From: CAZPQV01 sp964588705
GTDB lineage: Bacteria; Bacteroidota; Bacteroidia; Flavobacteriales; Weeksellaceae
NCBI GenBank assembly: GCA_964588705.1
Contig: CAZPQV010000003.1
Location: 1 to 64,000, forward strand
Reading direction: 5' to 3'
Length of the DNA: 64,000 nt
A program made the translations under genes and the position numbers. Below, piece by piece: positions 17,694-25,358 of this stretch. The notes under the pieces were generated by a model that worked only from the letters and a program-made list of their open reading frames with translations, had not been told where the DNA came from and made no database searches. Positions within the stretch are counted from its first letter, which is position 1, and each line of letters opens with the position of its first letter.

Positions 17694-18161
17694 TTATCGT
17701 AATTCTTTAAAAATAAATTTTTCATCAAAATCTATTTCAAATGCTTTTAAAAAATCAATATATTCTGATTTAAATGATTTCTTTTGGTGATGCTTTTCCT
17801 GATTATTGATATATTTTACTACTGAATCAATTTGTGATTTGCTATAAGAAAATGCTCCAAAACTGTCCTGCCATTCAAATCTCGAAGATGTAAAACCTTT
17901 TTCATTAATCCATCTTGAAGAATTGCTTTTGATATCTTTTACTAAATCTGACAGTGATTGAGTCGGTCGCATTCCTATAAGTATATGGATATGATCGGGC
18001 ATTCCGTTAATTGCAAGAAGTTTATGTTTCTTGTTTTGGATTATAGCTGTAATATATTTATACAACTCATCTCTCCATTCAGATTTGATTTGTGAATCTC
18101 TGAATTTCACAGCAAAAACAATTTGGATATGTAATTGTGTATAGGTATTATTTTCAGCCAC
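17694..18161 (-). CDS. REP-associated tyrosine transposase (IS200-like, Y1)
   Basis: 155 residues. HUH endonuclease fold: the metal-binding HIHIL motif in MPDHIHILIG near residue 62, and the nucleophile Tyr probably in VKYINNQEKHHQKKSF near residue 122. IS200/RAYT enzymes nick and rejoin single-stranded DNA at hairpin-containing ends. The start is a GTG. Flanking hairpin units suggest a domesticated RAYT that spreads or maintains REP sequences. ORF intact, so possibly active. Confidence 0.93.
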   Translation of the reverse strand: MAENNTYTQLHIQIVFAVKFRDSQIKSEWRDELYKYITAIIQNKKHKLLAINGMPDHIHILIGMRPTQSLSDLVKDIKSNSSRWINEKGFTSSRFEWQDSFGAFSYSKSQIDSVVKYINNQEKHHQKKSFKSEYIDFLKAFEIDFDEKFIFKELR

Positions 18162-18219
18162 GAATTTTGGATTTGAGATAAAGATAAGGAAATGAAAACC
18201 AAATGATTTTAATCAAGAT

Positions 18220-18285
18220 GTCGCGCCTCTGGCGCTTCACAATTATAACAACTTGTTTGCTACCGATATTGCGTCGCTCTATGAC
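18220..18285 (-). repeat. Right REP-like unit
   Basis: Inverted relative to the left unit. GCGCC-TCT-GGCGC hairpin at 18223-18235 and a degenerate GTCAT/GCGAC hairpin near 18273-18285, with the shared linker CTACCGATATT. Confidence 0.78.
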
Positions 18286-18333
18286 TACGTCAAAATTGAT
18301 GTCTCAAACTCACCAATTTTTCATCTTTCCACT

Positions 18334-19065
18334 CTAAAACTCATACCCAACATCCACCAGAAACAATCCGTGGGCCGGTGCAGAAGTCCCGGCAGAATTG
18401 CGGTTTTTATCTTCAATGATTTTCCGTAAATCTGAAGGCTGAATTTTCCCTGAACCAACTTCAACCATGGTTCCCACAATCGCGCGCACCATATTTCTGA
18501 GGAAACGGTTGGCAGAAATGGTAAATTTCAGTTCCGATCCATTTTGCTCCCATTCTGCTTTGTAAATTTTGCAGAGATTGGTTTTATTGTCGCCCCCGAT
18601 TTTTGCAAAACTCTCAAAATCTTCGTACTCAAACAGGATTTTGCAGGCTTCACTCATTTTTTTAACATCTAAAGGACGTTTCCAATGTTGCCATGCAGAA
18701 TTTTGTGTAAACGGATTTTTCTCCAAAGAAATATAATATTCATACGTGCGGAAAGTCGCATCAAACCGGGCGTGAAAATCGTCTTTAACCTGAAAAATTC
18801 TTTTAACAGAAATATCTGGTGGTAAAAAACTGTTGAGCTGTTGAGGAAATTTCTCACTCAAAATTTGTTCGGTATCAAAATGAGCAAACATCTTTTTAGC
18901 ATGAACTCCGGTATCGGTTCTTCCGGCGCCGGTAGTTTTAATTTCTTCACGAAGAATGGTTGACATCGCTTTTTCAAGTTCTTCCTGTACCGAAATTTCG
19001 TTCGGCTGAATCTGGTAACCGAAATAGTTTTGTCCGTTGTAAGAAAATTCGATGAAGTATCTCAA
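18334..19065 (-). CDS. truA: tRNA pseudouridine(38-40) synthase
   Basis: About 243 residues from the TTG at 19065. TruA isomerises U38-U40 in the anticodon stem. The protein starts LRYFIEFSYNGQNYFGYQ, as usual for TruA; the catalytic Asp is in GAGRTDTGVHA and the NRFLRNMVRAIVGTMVEVG motif is present. Longer ORF starts upstream (to 19164) would overlap the divergent phosphoesterase gene and add a non-family extension, so TTG is preferred. Predicted -7 box at 19091-19084. Confidence 0.93.
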   Translation of the reverse strand: MRYFIEFSYNGQNYFGYQIQPNEISVQEELEKAMSTILREEIKTTGAGRTDTGVHAKKMFAHFDTEQILSEKFPQQLNSFLPPDISVKRIFQVKDDFHARFDATFRTYEYYISLEKNPFTQNSAWQHWKRPLDVKKMSEACKILFEYEDFESFAKIGGDNKTNLCKIYKAEWEQNGSELKFTISANRFLRNMVRAIVGTMVEVGSGKIQPSDLRKIIEDKNRNSAGTSAPAHGLFLVDVGYEF

Positions 19066-19070
19066 TTTTG

Positions 19071-19091
19071 TAAATTTGCAGGACAAAAATA
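19071..19091. promoter_or_regulatory. Back-to-back -7 elements for truA and the phosphoesterase gene
   Basis: Plus-strand TAAATTTG (19071-19078) and minus-strand TATTTTTG (19091-19084) are both exact TAnnTTTG matches in the 32-nt gap between the two TTG starts. Each would place a transcription start within the other's box. Confidence 0.45.
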
Positions 19092-19097
19092 AGACTT

Positions 19098-19592
19098 TTG
19101 ACGAAGATTCTCTTACTTTCCGACACACATTCGCATATGGATGACCGCATTCTTGAGTATGCAAAACAGGCTGATGAAATTTGGCATTGCGGAGATTTTG
19201 GAAGTATGGAGGTGATTGAAGAACTTGAAAAAATAAATTCTGTAAAAGGAGTTTATGGAAACATTGATAATGATAAAATCAGAAAATGCTTTTCGGAAGT
19301 CAGCCGTTTTAAATGTGAAGGTGTCGAAGTTCTGATGATTCACATCGGTGGTTATCCCGGAAAATATTCGCCTTTAGCAAGGAAAGAGATTTTAGAAAAA
19401 CAACCAAAGTTATTTATTTCAGGGCATTCACATATTCTGAAAGCGATGTATGACGAGAAAAATCAATTACTTCATCTGAATCCCGGAGCCTGCGGAAAAC
19501 AGGGATGGCATAAAACTAGAACGATGATGCGCTTTGAAATTGATGGCACCGAAATAAAAAATCTTGAAATAATCGAATTGGGAAGCAGATGA
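19098..19592 (+). CDS. Metallophosphoesterase, YfcE/MJ0936-type phosphodiesterase
   Basis: 164 residues. Calcineurin-like fold with the two-metal site: LSDTHSH, WHCGDFG, YGNIDN, MIHIGG, SGHSH in the expected order. YfcE-type enzymes hydrolyse phosphodiesters of uncertain physiological identity. Starts with TTG, 32 nt from the divergent truA start. The Smr gene overlaps the stop by 4 nt, so the two are translationally coupled. Confidence 0.92.
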   Translation: MTKILLLSDTHSHMDDRILEYAKQADEIWHCGDFGSMEVIEELEKINSVKGVYGNIDNDKIRKCFSEVSRFKCEGVEVLMIHIGGYPGKYSPLARKEILEKQPKLFISGHSHILKAMYDEKNQLLHLNPGACGKQGWHKTRTMMRFEIDGTEIKNLEIIELGSR

Positions 19593-20083
19593 AAATAGGT
19601 GATAAAGTTTCGGTAATTGATGATGATTTGGAGGGAACTGTAACTTCTGTACACGGCGAAACGGTTGTATTTGCTGATGAGCACGGCTTTACACACAAAC
19701 TTTCAAAAGAAAAACTGGTTATCCGAAATCAGTCTTTATATGAAAACATCAGGGTTGAAAAGAAATACGAGCACAATAAAAAACTTTCAAAAAAACACAG
19801 CAAAAACCATATGGTTCTTGATCTTCATTTCGAAAAATTAGTAGATAATCCTTTGGCTTACGAAAGTTTTGAAAGATTATTCATTCAAAAAGAAAAACTG
19901 ATTGAAACCCTTGATTTCTGCCGTAAGAACAATCTTAAAAAAATGGAAATCATTCATGGACTTGGCGACGGAACTTTGCAAAAAATGGTTTACGACGTAT
20001 TGGAAAGCCAGATTGGATTAGATTTTCATAATAAGGAAATCCTTCATCATCAGTCCGGTTCCGTGATCGTAAATTTCAAGTGA
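19589..20083 (+). CDS. Smr-domain protein with N-terminal beta domain
   Basis: 164 residues. The first ~60 residues resemble the small barrel found before Smr domains in Bacteroidota (VGDKV-type start: KIGDKVSVIDDDLEGTV). The C-terminal Smr domain (about 70-164) has LDLHFEKL (the LDLHG position, Phe instead of Gly) and IIHGLGDGTLQKM (the HGxG motif). Smr domains act as nucleases in MutS2 and ribosome rescue factors. It overlaps the phosphoesterase gene by ATGA and ends directly against the convergent DUF6370 gene. Confidence 0.88.
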   Translation: MKIGDKVSVIDDDLEGTVTSVHGETVVFADEHGFTHKLSKEKLVIRNQSLYENIRVEKKYEHNKKLSKKHSKNHMVLDLHFEKLVDNPLAYESFERLFIQKEKLIETLDFCRKNNLKKMEIIHGLGDGTLQKMVYDVLESQIGLDFHNKEILHHQSGSVIVNFK

Positions 20084-20416
20084 TTATTTTTTGTCTCTCG
20101 CGACAACCGGAAGTAATTGAAAACTGGTAGCATAAAACTTCCCTTTCCTGATTTCACCCGAAACATTTGCTTTTCTCACCATTTCACAGAATCCATTGGA
20201 AGCGTGCGCATCACCGTGGTCATCAATTCCGGTGCCTTCCACACTGTAGATTCTTTGATTGATTTTTACATACAAACTGCAGGATTTATCTTTTTTCTTA
20301 TCGAACTGGCATAAACCACAGGAAGCATCCACGACTTGATTAACAATATTTTTCTGTCCAAAAGCCAGAAAAGAAAACAGAAACAGGAAGAAAAACAGAT
20401 ATTTTTTCATTGACAT
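20084..20416 (-). CDS. DUF6370 family secreted protein
   Basis: About 110 residues from the ATG at 20416 (MSMKKYLF; a second start at 20410 is equally possible). A longer ORF to 20473 adds a stretch without family resemblance. Signal peptide LFFFLFLFSFLAFGQ, then VVDASCGLCQFDKKKDKSC, GTGIDDHGDAHASNGFCE and VSGEIRKGKF, the DUF6370 signature with four conserved Cys. Function unknown; possibly metal- or redox-related given the Cys and His-Asp motif, which is inference. Confidence 0.85.
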   Translation of the reverse strand: MSMKKYLFFFLFLFSFLAFGQKNIVNQVVDASCGLCQFDKKKDKSCSLYVKINQRIYSVEGTGIDDHGDAHASNGFCEMVRKANVSGEIRKGKFYATSFQLLPVVARDKK

Positions 20417-20500
20417 AATTTTTTTCACTGATAAAAATACATTTTTTTTAGTAACACAGGTTAAAGCGAACACATATTTTCAAGCGCCAAATTATTTTAA

Positions 20501-20508
20501 TAAATTTG
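20501..20508 (+). promoter_or_regulatory. -7 element of the DUF3822 gene
   Basis: TAAATTTG ends 12 nt before the ATG at 20521. It overlaps the upstream in-frame TTG at 20506, which argues that ATG 20521 is the real start. Confidence 0.5.
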
Positions 20509-20520
20509 CTCACTTCAATA

Positions 20521-21237
20521 ATGGAAAAACTCAATTTACTTTTTACAAAAGACGGCCTGCAATATCAGATTACACGCAACAGAAGTATTCTGGAAGAAAA
20601 CGCTTTTTTTGAAAATGAGGAAACTCCTACAAACTTTGTTTCAGATAGATTGGACGAAATTCTAACAAAACAATTCGCAGAGATTTCTGTTTTTTCGGCA
20701 TTGAATCATTTTGCAATGATGCCTGAAGGTTTTGCAGAACACGATTTGGGTTATGACCTTATTGCATACAACGCTCCGGTAAATAAAGAAATTGAGGAAC
20801 TCATGCTTTCGGTAAATAAGAAGTTTGGCGTGCAGTTTTATTATACTTTTCCGAAGGACATCTATCAAAAAATTAAAGCAAAAAATCTTCCGGCAAAGTT
20901 CAATTTTTCTGGAGAGAAATTTCTGAATTCCATCAATGCAAAAGGAGGTAAGGAAATTCACGTGAACCTTTATCATAATCAGTGTGAATTTTTTGCTTTT
21001 GAAAATAAAAAAATAGTCCTTTACAATAATCTGGATGTAAATTCGGAAGTAGATTTTCTATATTTCGTGATGTTTACCTTAAGCAAAATCGGTTTCGGAA
21101 TTAACGAAACGAATTTTTATGTGTACGGCGAAACCTCTGAAAATGAGACTTTTATTTCTGAACTGAGAAAATTTGTGAAGAATCTGAAAATTGTGTTCGA
21201 TAATATTCCGGGAAAGAATTTTATTCTTGTTGGATGA
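20521..21237 (+). CDS. DUF3822 family protein
   Basis: 238 residues from ATG 20521. The DUF3822 family has an actin/hexokinase-like ATPase fold by prediction and no known function; genes are regularly next to rsmD in Bacteroidota, as here except for an intervening four-helix protein gene. Recognisable: FVSDRLDEIL, HLYHNQCEFFAF-type strand (VNLYHNQCEFFAF), VYGETSENE. The stop codon lies inside the first unit of a heptad tract. Confidence 0.85.
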   Translation: MEKLNLLFTKDGLQYQITRNRSILEENAFFENEETPTNFVSDRLDEILTKQFAEISVFSALNHFAMMPEGFAEHDLGYDLIAYNAPVNKEIEELMLSVNKKFGVQFYYTFPKDIYQKIKAKNLPAKFNFSGEKFLNSINAKGGKEIHVNLYHNQCEFFAFENKKIVLYNNLDVNSEVDFLYFVMFTLSKIGFGINETNFYVYGETSENETFISELRKFVKNLKIVFDNIPGKNFILVG

Positions 21238-21257
21238 TGGATGTTGGATGCTCGATG
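21230..21257 (+). repeat. Heptad repeat tract over the DUF3822 stop codon
   Basis: Four 7-nt units, TTGGATG, ATGGATG, TTGGATG, CTCGATG. The DUF3822 TGA is inside the first unit. Confidence 0.8.
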
Positions 21258-21286
21258 ACGTTTTCAAAGGCAATTCACATTCATTT

Positions 21287-21314
21287 CATAATTCTTAATT
21301 TTAAATTCCAAATC
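21287..21314 (+). repeat. Heptad repeat tract upstream of the four-helix protein gene
   Basis: Four 7-nt units, CATAATT, CTTAATT, TTAAATT, CCAAATC, ending 8 nt before the next ATG. Confidence 0.7.
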
Positions 21315-21322
21315 TTTTTAAC

Positions 21323-21676
21323 ATGAGTTTTAAGTTTGAAAAATTATTTATTTGGCAGGACTCAATGGAATTTGCTGAAAAGATTTATGAAATCTCAAAA
21401 TCATTTCCAAAGGAAGAAACCTATAATTTGACATCTCAAATCAGACGAGCTGCAGATTCTATCGCATTAAATACTTCTGAAGGGAGTATTTTGCAAAGTA
21501 ATCCTGAATTCAGACGATTTCTTAGTTTTTCTATAAGATCAATTGCGGAAGTTGTTACGTGCTTATATAAAGCTAAAAACCGAAATTATATTTCAAATGA
21601 AGATTTCTCATTGAACTATGCTTTTTGCTACAAATTAATGAATCATATAATCGCCTTCAGAAATAAACTAGACTGA
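21323..21676 (+). CDS. Four-helix bundle protein (23S rRNA intervening-sequence type)
   Basis: 117 residues. S23/IVP family: starts FEKLFIWQDSMEFAEKIYE and contains LTSQIRRAADSIALNTSEG, the hallmark motif, then EFRRFLSFSIRSIAEV and a last helix. Such proteins were first found in 23S rRNA intervening sequences but most are free-standing; they form pentameric helical bundles and their role is unknown. It interrupts the usual DUF3822-rsmD pair and has period-7 repeats on both sides, which suggests an insertion. Confidence 0.92.
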   Translation: MSFKFEKLFIWQDSMEFAEKIYEISKSFPKEETYNLTSQIRRAADSIALNTSEGSILQSNPEFRRFLSFSIRSIAEVVTCLYKAKNRNYISNEDFSLNYAFCYKLMNHIIAFRNKLD

Positions 21677-21682
21677 TTGAAA

Positions 21683-21710
21683 CATCCCGCACCCATCACC
21701 TAACACCCAA
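21683..21710 (+). repeat. Heptad repeat tract upstream of rsmD
   Basis: Four 7-nt units, CATCCCG, CACCCAT, CACCTAA, CACCCAA, ending 7 nt before the rsmD ATG. Confidence 0.8.
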
Positions 21711-21717
21711 CAAAAAT

Positions 21718-22305
21718 ATGTTTAGAATTATAAGTGGTAAATGGAAAGCAAAAAAAATTGCTGCCCCAAAAAATTTCGACGTTAGACCTACGACTGATTT
21801 TGCAAAAGAAGCACTGTTCAGCATTATTGAGCACCGGTACGATATGGAATTTATTTCTGTATTGGACTTGTTTGCCGGAATTGGTTCCATCACTTTAGAG
21901 TTTGCATCGCGCGATTGCCCTGACATTACTTCAGTTGAAATGAATCCGAAACATTGCAGTTTTATCAATTCCACTGCTGCGGAATTGGACATGTCAATGC
22001 AGATTAATGTTCAAAGAGCCGACGTTTATGATTGGTTGAAGAAAAACAGAAACAAAAAACAATACGACATTGTTTTTGCAGATGCACCGTTTGAGTCCAC
22101 CGATGAAAAGAAATATCACGAGCTGATTTCTTTAGTTCTGAACAATAATTACGTGAAGGAAAACGGGGTTTTCATTATGGAACATCAGAGCCGACTGAAA
22201 TTTCAGCATCCTCACCTTCTCGAAACCAGAAAATATGGCAACGTGAGTTTCTCCTTTTTCAGAAAAGATGAAGAGGAAGTAGAAAGTATTGAAGAGCAGG
22301 CTTAA
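21718..22305 (+). CDS. rsmD: 16S rRNA (guanine966-N2)-methyltransferase RsmD
   Basis: 195 residues. Opens with MFRIISGKWKAKKIAAP and RPTTDFAKEALFSII, typical of RsmD; SAM-binding motif I is LDLFAGIGSITLEF. RsmD methylates G966 of 16S rRNA in the 30S subunit. The catalytic motif IV, normally (N/D)PP(F/Y), reads FADAPFES, so the first Pro is replaced by Ala; the target Asp and aromatic are kept. The tail is acidic (DEEEVESIEE). It overlaps the convergent murI by 4 nt. Confidence 0.93.
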   Translation: MFRIISGKWKAKKIAAPKNFDVRPTTDFAKEALFSIIEHRYDMEFISVLDLFAGIGSITLEFASRDCPDITSVEMNPKHCSFINSTAAELDMSMQINVQRADVYDWLKKNRNKKQYDIVFADAPFESTDEKKYHELISLVLNNNYVKENGVFIMEHQSRLKFQHPHLLETRKYGNVSFSFFRKDEEEVESIEEQA

Positions 22306-23132
22306 AGAACCATCAGTTCCAATTCAATTGCTTTACCAAAAATCTTTTTAGAAATTTTCTCGAAATTCTTTGTCAGATCCGATACGTAGAAATGGTAAGT
22401 TGGTTTCGGATTCTCGGTATTTAACAGATGATGCTGTTCCAAAACCATTCTCAATTGGTTGGCAACAATACTCGGCGAATCAATCACTCGAACACGGTTT
22501 CCGTAATATTGCTTGATTTCATCAATCAGAAGCGGATAATGCGTGCAACCGAGAATAAGCGTTTCAATATTTTTTAACTTGCTGTTACTCAAATAATTAA
22601 AAATAATAGCATGAGTAATCGGATGATTTTTGAATCCCTCCTCAATTGCCGGAACCAAAAGTGGTGTTGCCAATTCATCCACCTTAATAAACTTATTATG
22701 TTTGCGGATGCTTTTCTTGTAAAGTCCGGAATTCACCGTTGCTTTCGTGGCAATTACACCGACGTTATTATGTATTTCGTAAGAAACTTTTTCGGCCACG
22801 GGATTAATGACATCAATCACCGGAATTCGGTTGCCAACCAATTCAAGAACCTCTTTTAAAGCATTAGCAGTCGCAGAATTACATGCAATCACAATCGCTT
22901 TACAGTTTTTTTCTAAAAGAAACTGCGTGATTTTGGTAACATATCCGATAATGGCTTCCTGAGATTTTTCACCGTACGGAAGATGTTTTGTGTCGCCAAA
23001 ATAGATTAGATCTTCGTGAGGAAGAAGGCGTTTGATTTCTTTTGCAACCGTCAAACCACCAACGCCGGAATCGAAAATTCCGATGGGTTGTTTTGGTTGT
23101 AAATGCGAATAATCCGGTTTTTTTGTTTTCAA
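22302..23132 (-). CDS. murI: Glutamate racemase
   Basis: 276 residues. Makes D-glutamate for peptidoglycan. Catalytic Cys pair in VIACNSATANA and LGCTHYPLL, with the N-terminal IGIFDSGVGGLTVAKEI. The start is TTG (no in-frame ATG is near), 11 residues before the conserved IGIFDSG; a -7 box lies 17 nt upstream. hemW precedes it on the same strand across a short heptad tract. Confidence 0.96.
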   Translation of the reverse strand: MKTKKPDYSHLQPKQPIGIFDSGVGGLTVAKEIKRLLPHEDLIYFGDTKHLPYGEKSQEAIIGYVTKITQFLLEKNCKAIVIACNSATANALKEVLELVGNRIPVIDVINPVAEKVSYEIHNNVGVIATKATVNSGLYKKSIRKHNKFIKVDELATPLLVPAIEEGFKNHPITHAIIFNYLSNSKLKNIETLILGCTHYPLLIDEIKQYYGNRVRVIDSPSIVANQLRMVLEQHHLLNTENPKPTYHFYVSDLTKNFEKISKKIFGKAIELELMVL

Positions 23133-23149
23133 ACTGAGTTTATTTAGTG

Positions 23150-23157
23150 CAAAAATA
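23150..23157 (-). promoter_or_regulatory. -7 element of murI
   Basis: Minus strand TATTTTTG, exact TAnnTTTG match, giving a leader of about 13 nt before the TTG start. Confidence 0.45.
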
Positions 23158-23167
23158 CTTAAAATTC

Positions 23168-23188
23168 GATATTTGAAATCTGAAATCT
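23168..23188 (-). repeat. Heptad repeat tract, hemW-murI junction
   Basis: Three 7-nt units on the plus strand: GATATTT, GAAATCT, GAAATCT. Short, but in phase. Confidence 0.6.
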
Positions 23189-23198
23189 ACCTTTCGGA

Positions 23199-24323
23199 TT
23201 ATAAAATAAATAAATCCGAAGCGATTCCATCAGCCAGAAACCAGTGTTTTTCAGGAATTTTCAGGTAATTATTTTCAATAATCAGAAATCCTTCCGACAG
23301 TTTTGATGCTGTTTCTTTATTATAATGCTCCAATATTTCTTCTGAAAAATTTTCTTTCAGTTTATTTAAATCAACACCCCAAATGGTGCGCAGACCAATC
23401 ATCAGCATTTCGTTGAAACGGTCTTTTTCACTTAGAATTTCGGTCTCTTTTGGAAGTTTATTTTCGGCAAGATTCTTAATGTATATGGTGTTATTGGCGA
23501 TATTCCAACTTCGTTCATTTAGTCCGTTGTAGGAGTGTGCCGAAGGTCCAATTCCCAGATATTCCTGATATTTCCAATACGCGGAATTGTGCTTGGACTC
23601 AAAACCCGGTTTTGCAAAATTTGAGATTTCATAATGCAGAAAACCGTGATATTTCAGAAAATCAGACATATAATAAAACTCCTTATTCTGCTCTGCCTCT
23701 TTCGGTGGCTGAATTTTATTTTTTTTAATCCAGTCGCTTAAAGCTGTTTTTGGCTCAACGGTTAACGCATAGGACGATACGTGTGGAACTTCAAGCTCAA
23801 CAGTTTTATTTAAATTCTCTTTCCAAATATTGACATCTGAAGTTGGTGAACCATAAATTAGATCGATACTGATATTTTCAAACCCAAAATCCTGCGAACG
23901 TTTAATGGAACTTTCTGCTTCCGAGGCGTTGTGAGCGCGGTTCATCAGTTCTAAATCTTCATCAAAAAAACTCTGTGTTCCAATGGAAAGACGATTGATT
24001 TCTGTTTTAGATAACTCTTTCAGAAAGGCTCCGTTCAAATCATCGGGATTGGATTCTAAAGTGATTTCAATTTTTTCATCAAAATCAAAATATTTCAGGG
24101 TTTCATCAATCAGAGATTTTATTTCATCAACAGTTAATACTGAGGGTGTTCCTCCTCCGAAATAAAGGGACTTAAGGGTTTTATTTTCCAGTTCGTTTTT
24201 ACGCAGAAAAATCTCTTTTTTAATCGCCGAAACCATTTCATCTTTCAACTTAAAAGAAGTCGAAAAATGAAAATTACAGTAACTGCATTTCTGTTTGCAA
24301 AAAGGAATATGGATGTAAATCAT
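23199..24323 (-). CDS. hemW: Radical SAM protein HemW (heme chaperone)
   Basis: 374 residues from ATG 24323 (MIYIHIPFCKQKCSYCNF). The Cys-x3-Cys-x2-Cys cluster of the radical SAM fold is followed by the extra Phe typical of HemW. Further motifs: SLYFGGGTPS, LSIGTQSF, DLIYGSP, HYEISNFA. HemW is a heme-binding protein thought to deliver heme to respiratory enzymes, distinct from the coproporphyrinogen dehydrogenase HemN. A longer in-frame ORF (to 24500) overlaps porP and is translated repeat, so it is rejected. Its leader consists of heptad repeats. Confidence 0.93.
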   Translation of the reverse strand: MIYIHIPFCKQKCSYCNFHFSTSFKLKDEMVSAIKKEIFLRKNELENKTLKSLYFGGGTPSVLTVDEIKSLIDETLKYFDFDEKIEITLESNPDDLNGAFLKELSKTEINRLSIGTQSFFDEDLELMNRAHNASEAESSIKRSQDFGFENISIDLIYGSPTSDVNIWKENLNKTVELEVPHVSSYALTVEPKTALSDWIKKNKIQPPKEAEQNKEFYYMSDFLKYHGFLHYEISNFAKPGFESKHNSAYWKYQEYLGIGPSAHSYNGLNERSWNIANNTIYIKNLAENKLPKETEILSEKDRFNEMLMIGLRTIWGVDLNKLKENFSEEILEHYNKETASKLSEGFLIIENNYLKIPEKHWFLADGIASDLFIL

Positions 24324-24370
24324 TCGAGATTCGAGATTCGAGATTCGAGATTCAGGATACGAGTTTCGAG
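24322..24370 (-). repeat. Heptad repeat tract forming the hemW leader
   Basis: Seven 7-nt units on the plus strand: ATTCGAG four times, then ATTCAGG, ATACGAG, TTTCGAG. The hemW start codon overlaps the first unit by 2 nt. The clearest example of the period-7 class. Confidence 0.9.
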
Positions 24371-24381
24371 TTTTAAATTTA

Positions 24382-25326
24382 TCAGTATCTGAAACCTCGT
24401 GAGTTGATGAAGTTTTCGAAATTATAACCAATGCTGAGCATGAAACTGTTTCCGCCGTACGATTGAATATCGGATAAGCCGAGATTATAAGCCGCACCAA
24501 AAGTAAAACGGTCGAGTTTTCCTTTAATAATCGGGGAAAGACTCAATTGCTGGCTGCCGACATTATCTTTTGCTGTTCGGAAGCTGACACCTGCCGCAAA
24601 AAGATTGGTATCACTGAAAACTTTTGCTAAAAGGTTGAAATCCATCATTCTGGCGGAATTGGTATTGAGATTTACCAATACTGAAGGTTCAACAGAAATA
24701 CCGTCAGAAACCACCCAATCGTATCCGGCATTAATAATAAATTTTGTTGGAGAAGGTTCGATTCCGTTCACAATCGGTCTGTCGTTTGAAAGCGGAATAT
24801 CCGAAACCGAAACGCTTCCGAAGAAATTCTGATAAGTGGCCTGTGCTCCTAAATTGGCATAAACCATAAAAATATCATCGGTGTTTTCTCCCAAAACGGG
24901 ATCCGGTTGTGTATAATTCAGCATCGTATAATCGATGTTCATATTATAGAAATTCGCCGAAGTACCGAATGAAAACTGATCTTTTCTGTCGCCATCGTCA
25001 CTCAACGGAATAAAATAGGATGCACCGGCAGAAATTCCGTTTGCAGAAATCGGTCCGTTTTGATCCCGGAAAAATGAAACGCCCGCCGCAAGCCTGTCCA
25101 CAACATTGGCGTGCAAACCAATCGTCTGAACATTCGGTGATTCATCAAACTTCGAAAACTGTTTCTGGTAAGTTCCGTGAAGAACAATATCATCCGTCTC
25201 GCCATAAAAAGCCGGATTTATTAGAAACTTTCCATCCAAAAGATATTGCTGATATACAGGAAGTGTCTCCTGAGCCATGGCCTGGAAACCTAAGAATGAT
25301 AATATTAAAAGTGTAAATTTCTTCAC
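24382..25326 (-). CDS. PorP/SprF family type IX secretion membrane protein
   Basis: 314 residues. Signal peptide (KKFTLLILSFLGFQAMAQ) and the family opening LPVYQQYLLDGKFLINPAFYG, then a beta-barrel of alternating strands ending in GYNFENF. PorP/SprF proteins help anchor adhesins and other cargo of the type IX secretion system at the outer membrane; they are usually paired with a SprB-like gene, which is absent here. Starts with GTG. Confidence 0.93.
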   Translation of the reverse strand: MKKFTLLILSFLGFQAMAQETLPVYQQYLLDGKFLINPAFYGETDDIVLHGTYQKQFSKFDESPNVQTIGLHANVVDRLAAGVSFFRDQNGPISANGISAGASYFIPLSDDGDRKDQFSFGTSANFYNMNIDYTMLNYTQPDPVLGENTDDIFMVYANLGAQATYQNFFGSVSVSDIPLSNDRPIVNGIEPSPTKFIINAGYDWVVSDGISVEPSVLVNLNTNSARMMDFNLLAKVFSDTNLFAAGVSFRTAKDNVGSQQLSLSPIIKGKLDRFTFGAAYNLGLSDIQSYGGNSFMLSIGYNFENFINSRGFRY

Positions 25327-25337
25327 GTTAATCTAAA

Positions 25338-25345
25338 CAAATATA
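25338..25345 (-). promoter_or_regulatory. -7 element of porP/sprF
   Basis: Minus strand TATATTTG, exact match, 11 nt before the GTG start. Confidence 0.45.
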
Positions 25346-25358
25346 TAAAATTATCGGT

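Larger units (their letters stand above)
17611..18285 (-). mobile_element. REP-associated transposase element
   Basis: A Y1 transposase gene lies between two related ~65-nt units in inverted orientation, 17611-17675 and 18220-18285. Each unit has one hairpin with arms GCGCC/GGCGC (identical over 19 nt between copies) and a second hairpin, GTCGC-GGA-GCGAC on the left, degenerate on the right. This is the layout of a REP/BIME pair around a RAYT gene; no target-site duplication is evident. Confidence 0.8.

Noticed and set aside
24324..24500. Longer HemW N-terminus
   Set aside because: It would translate heptad repeats and overlap porP/sprF; family start is MIYIHIPFC.
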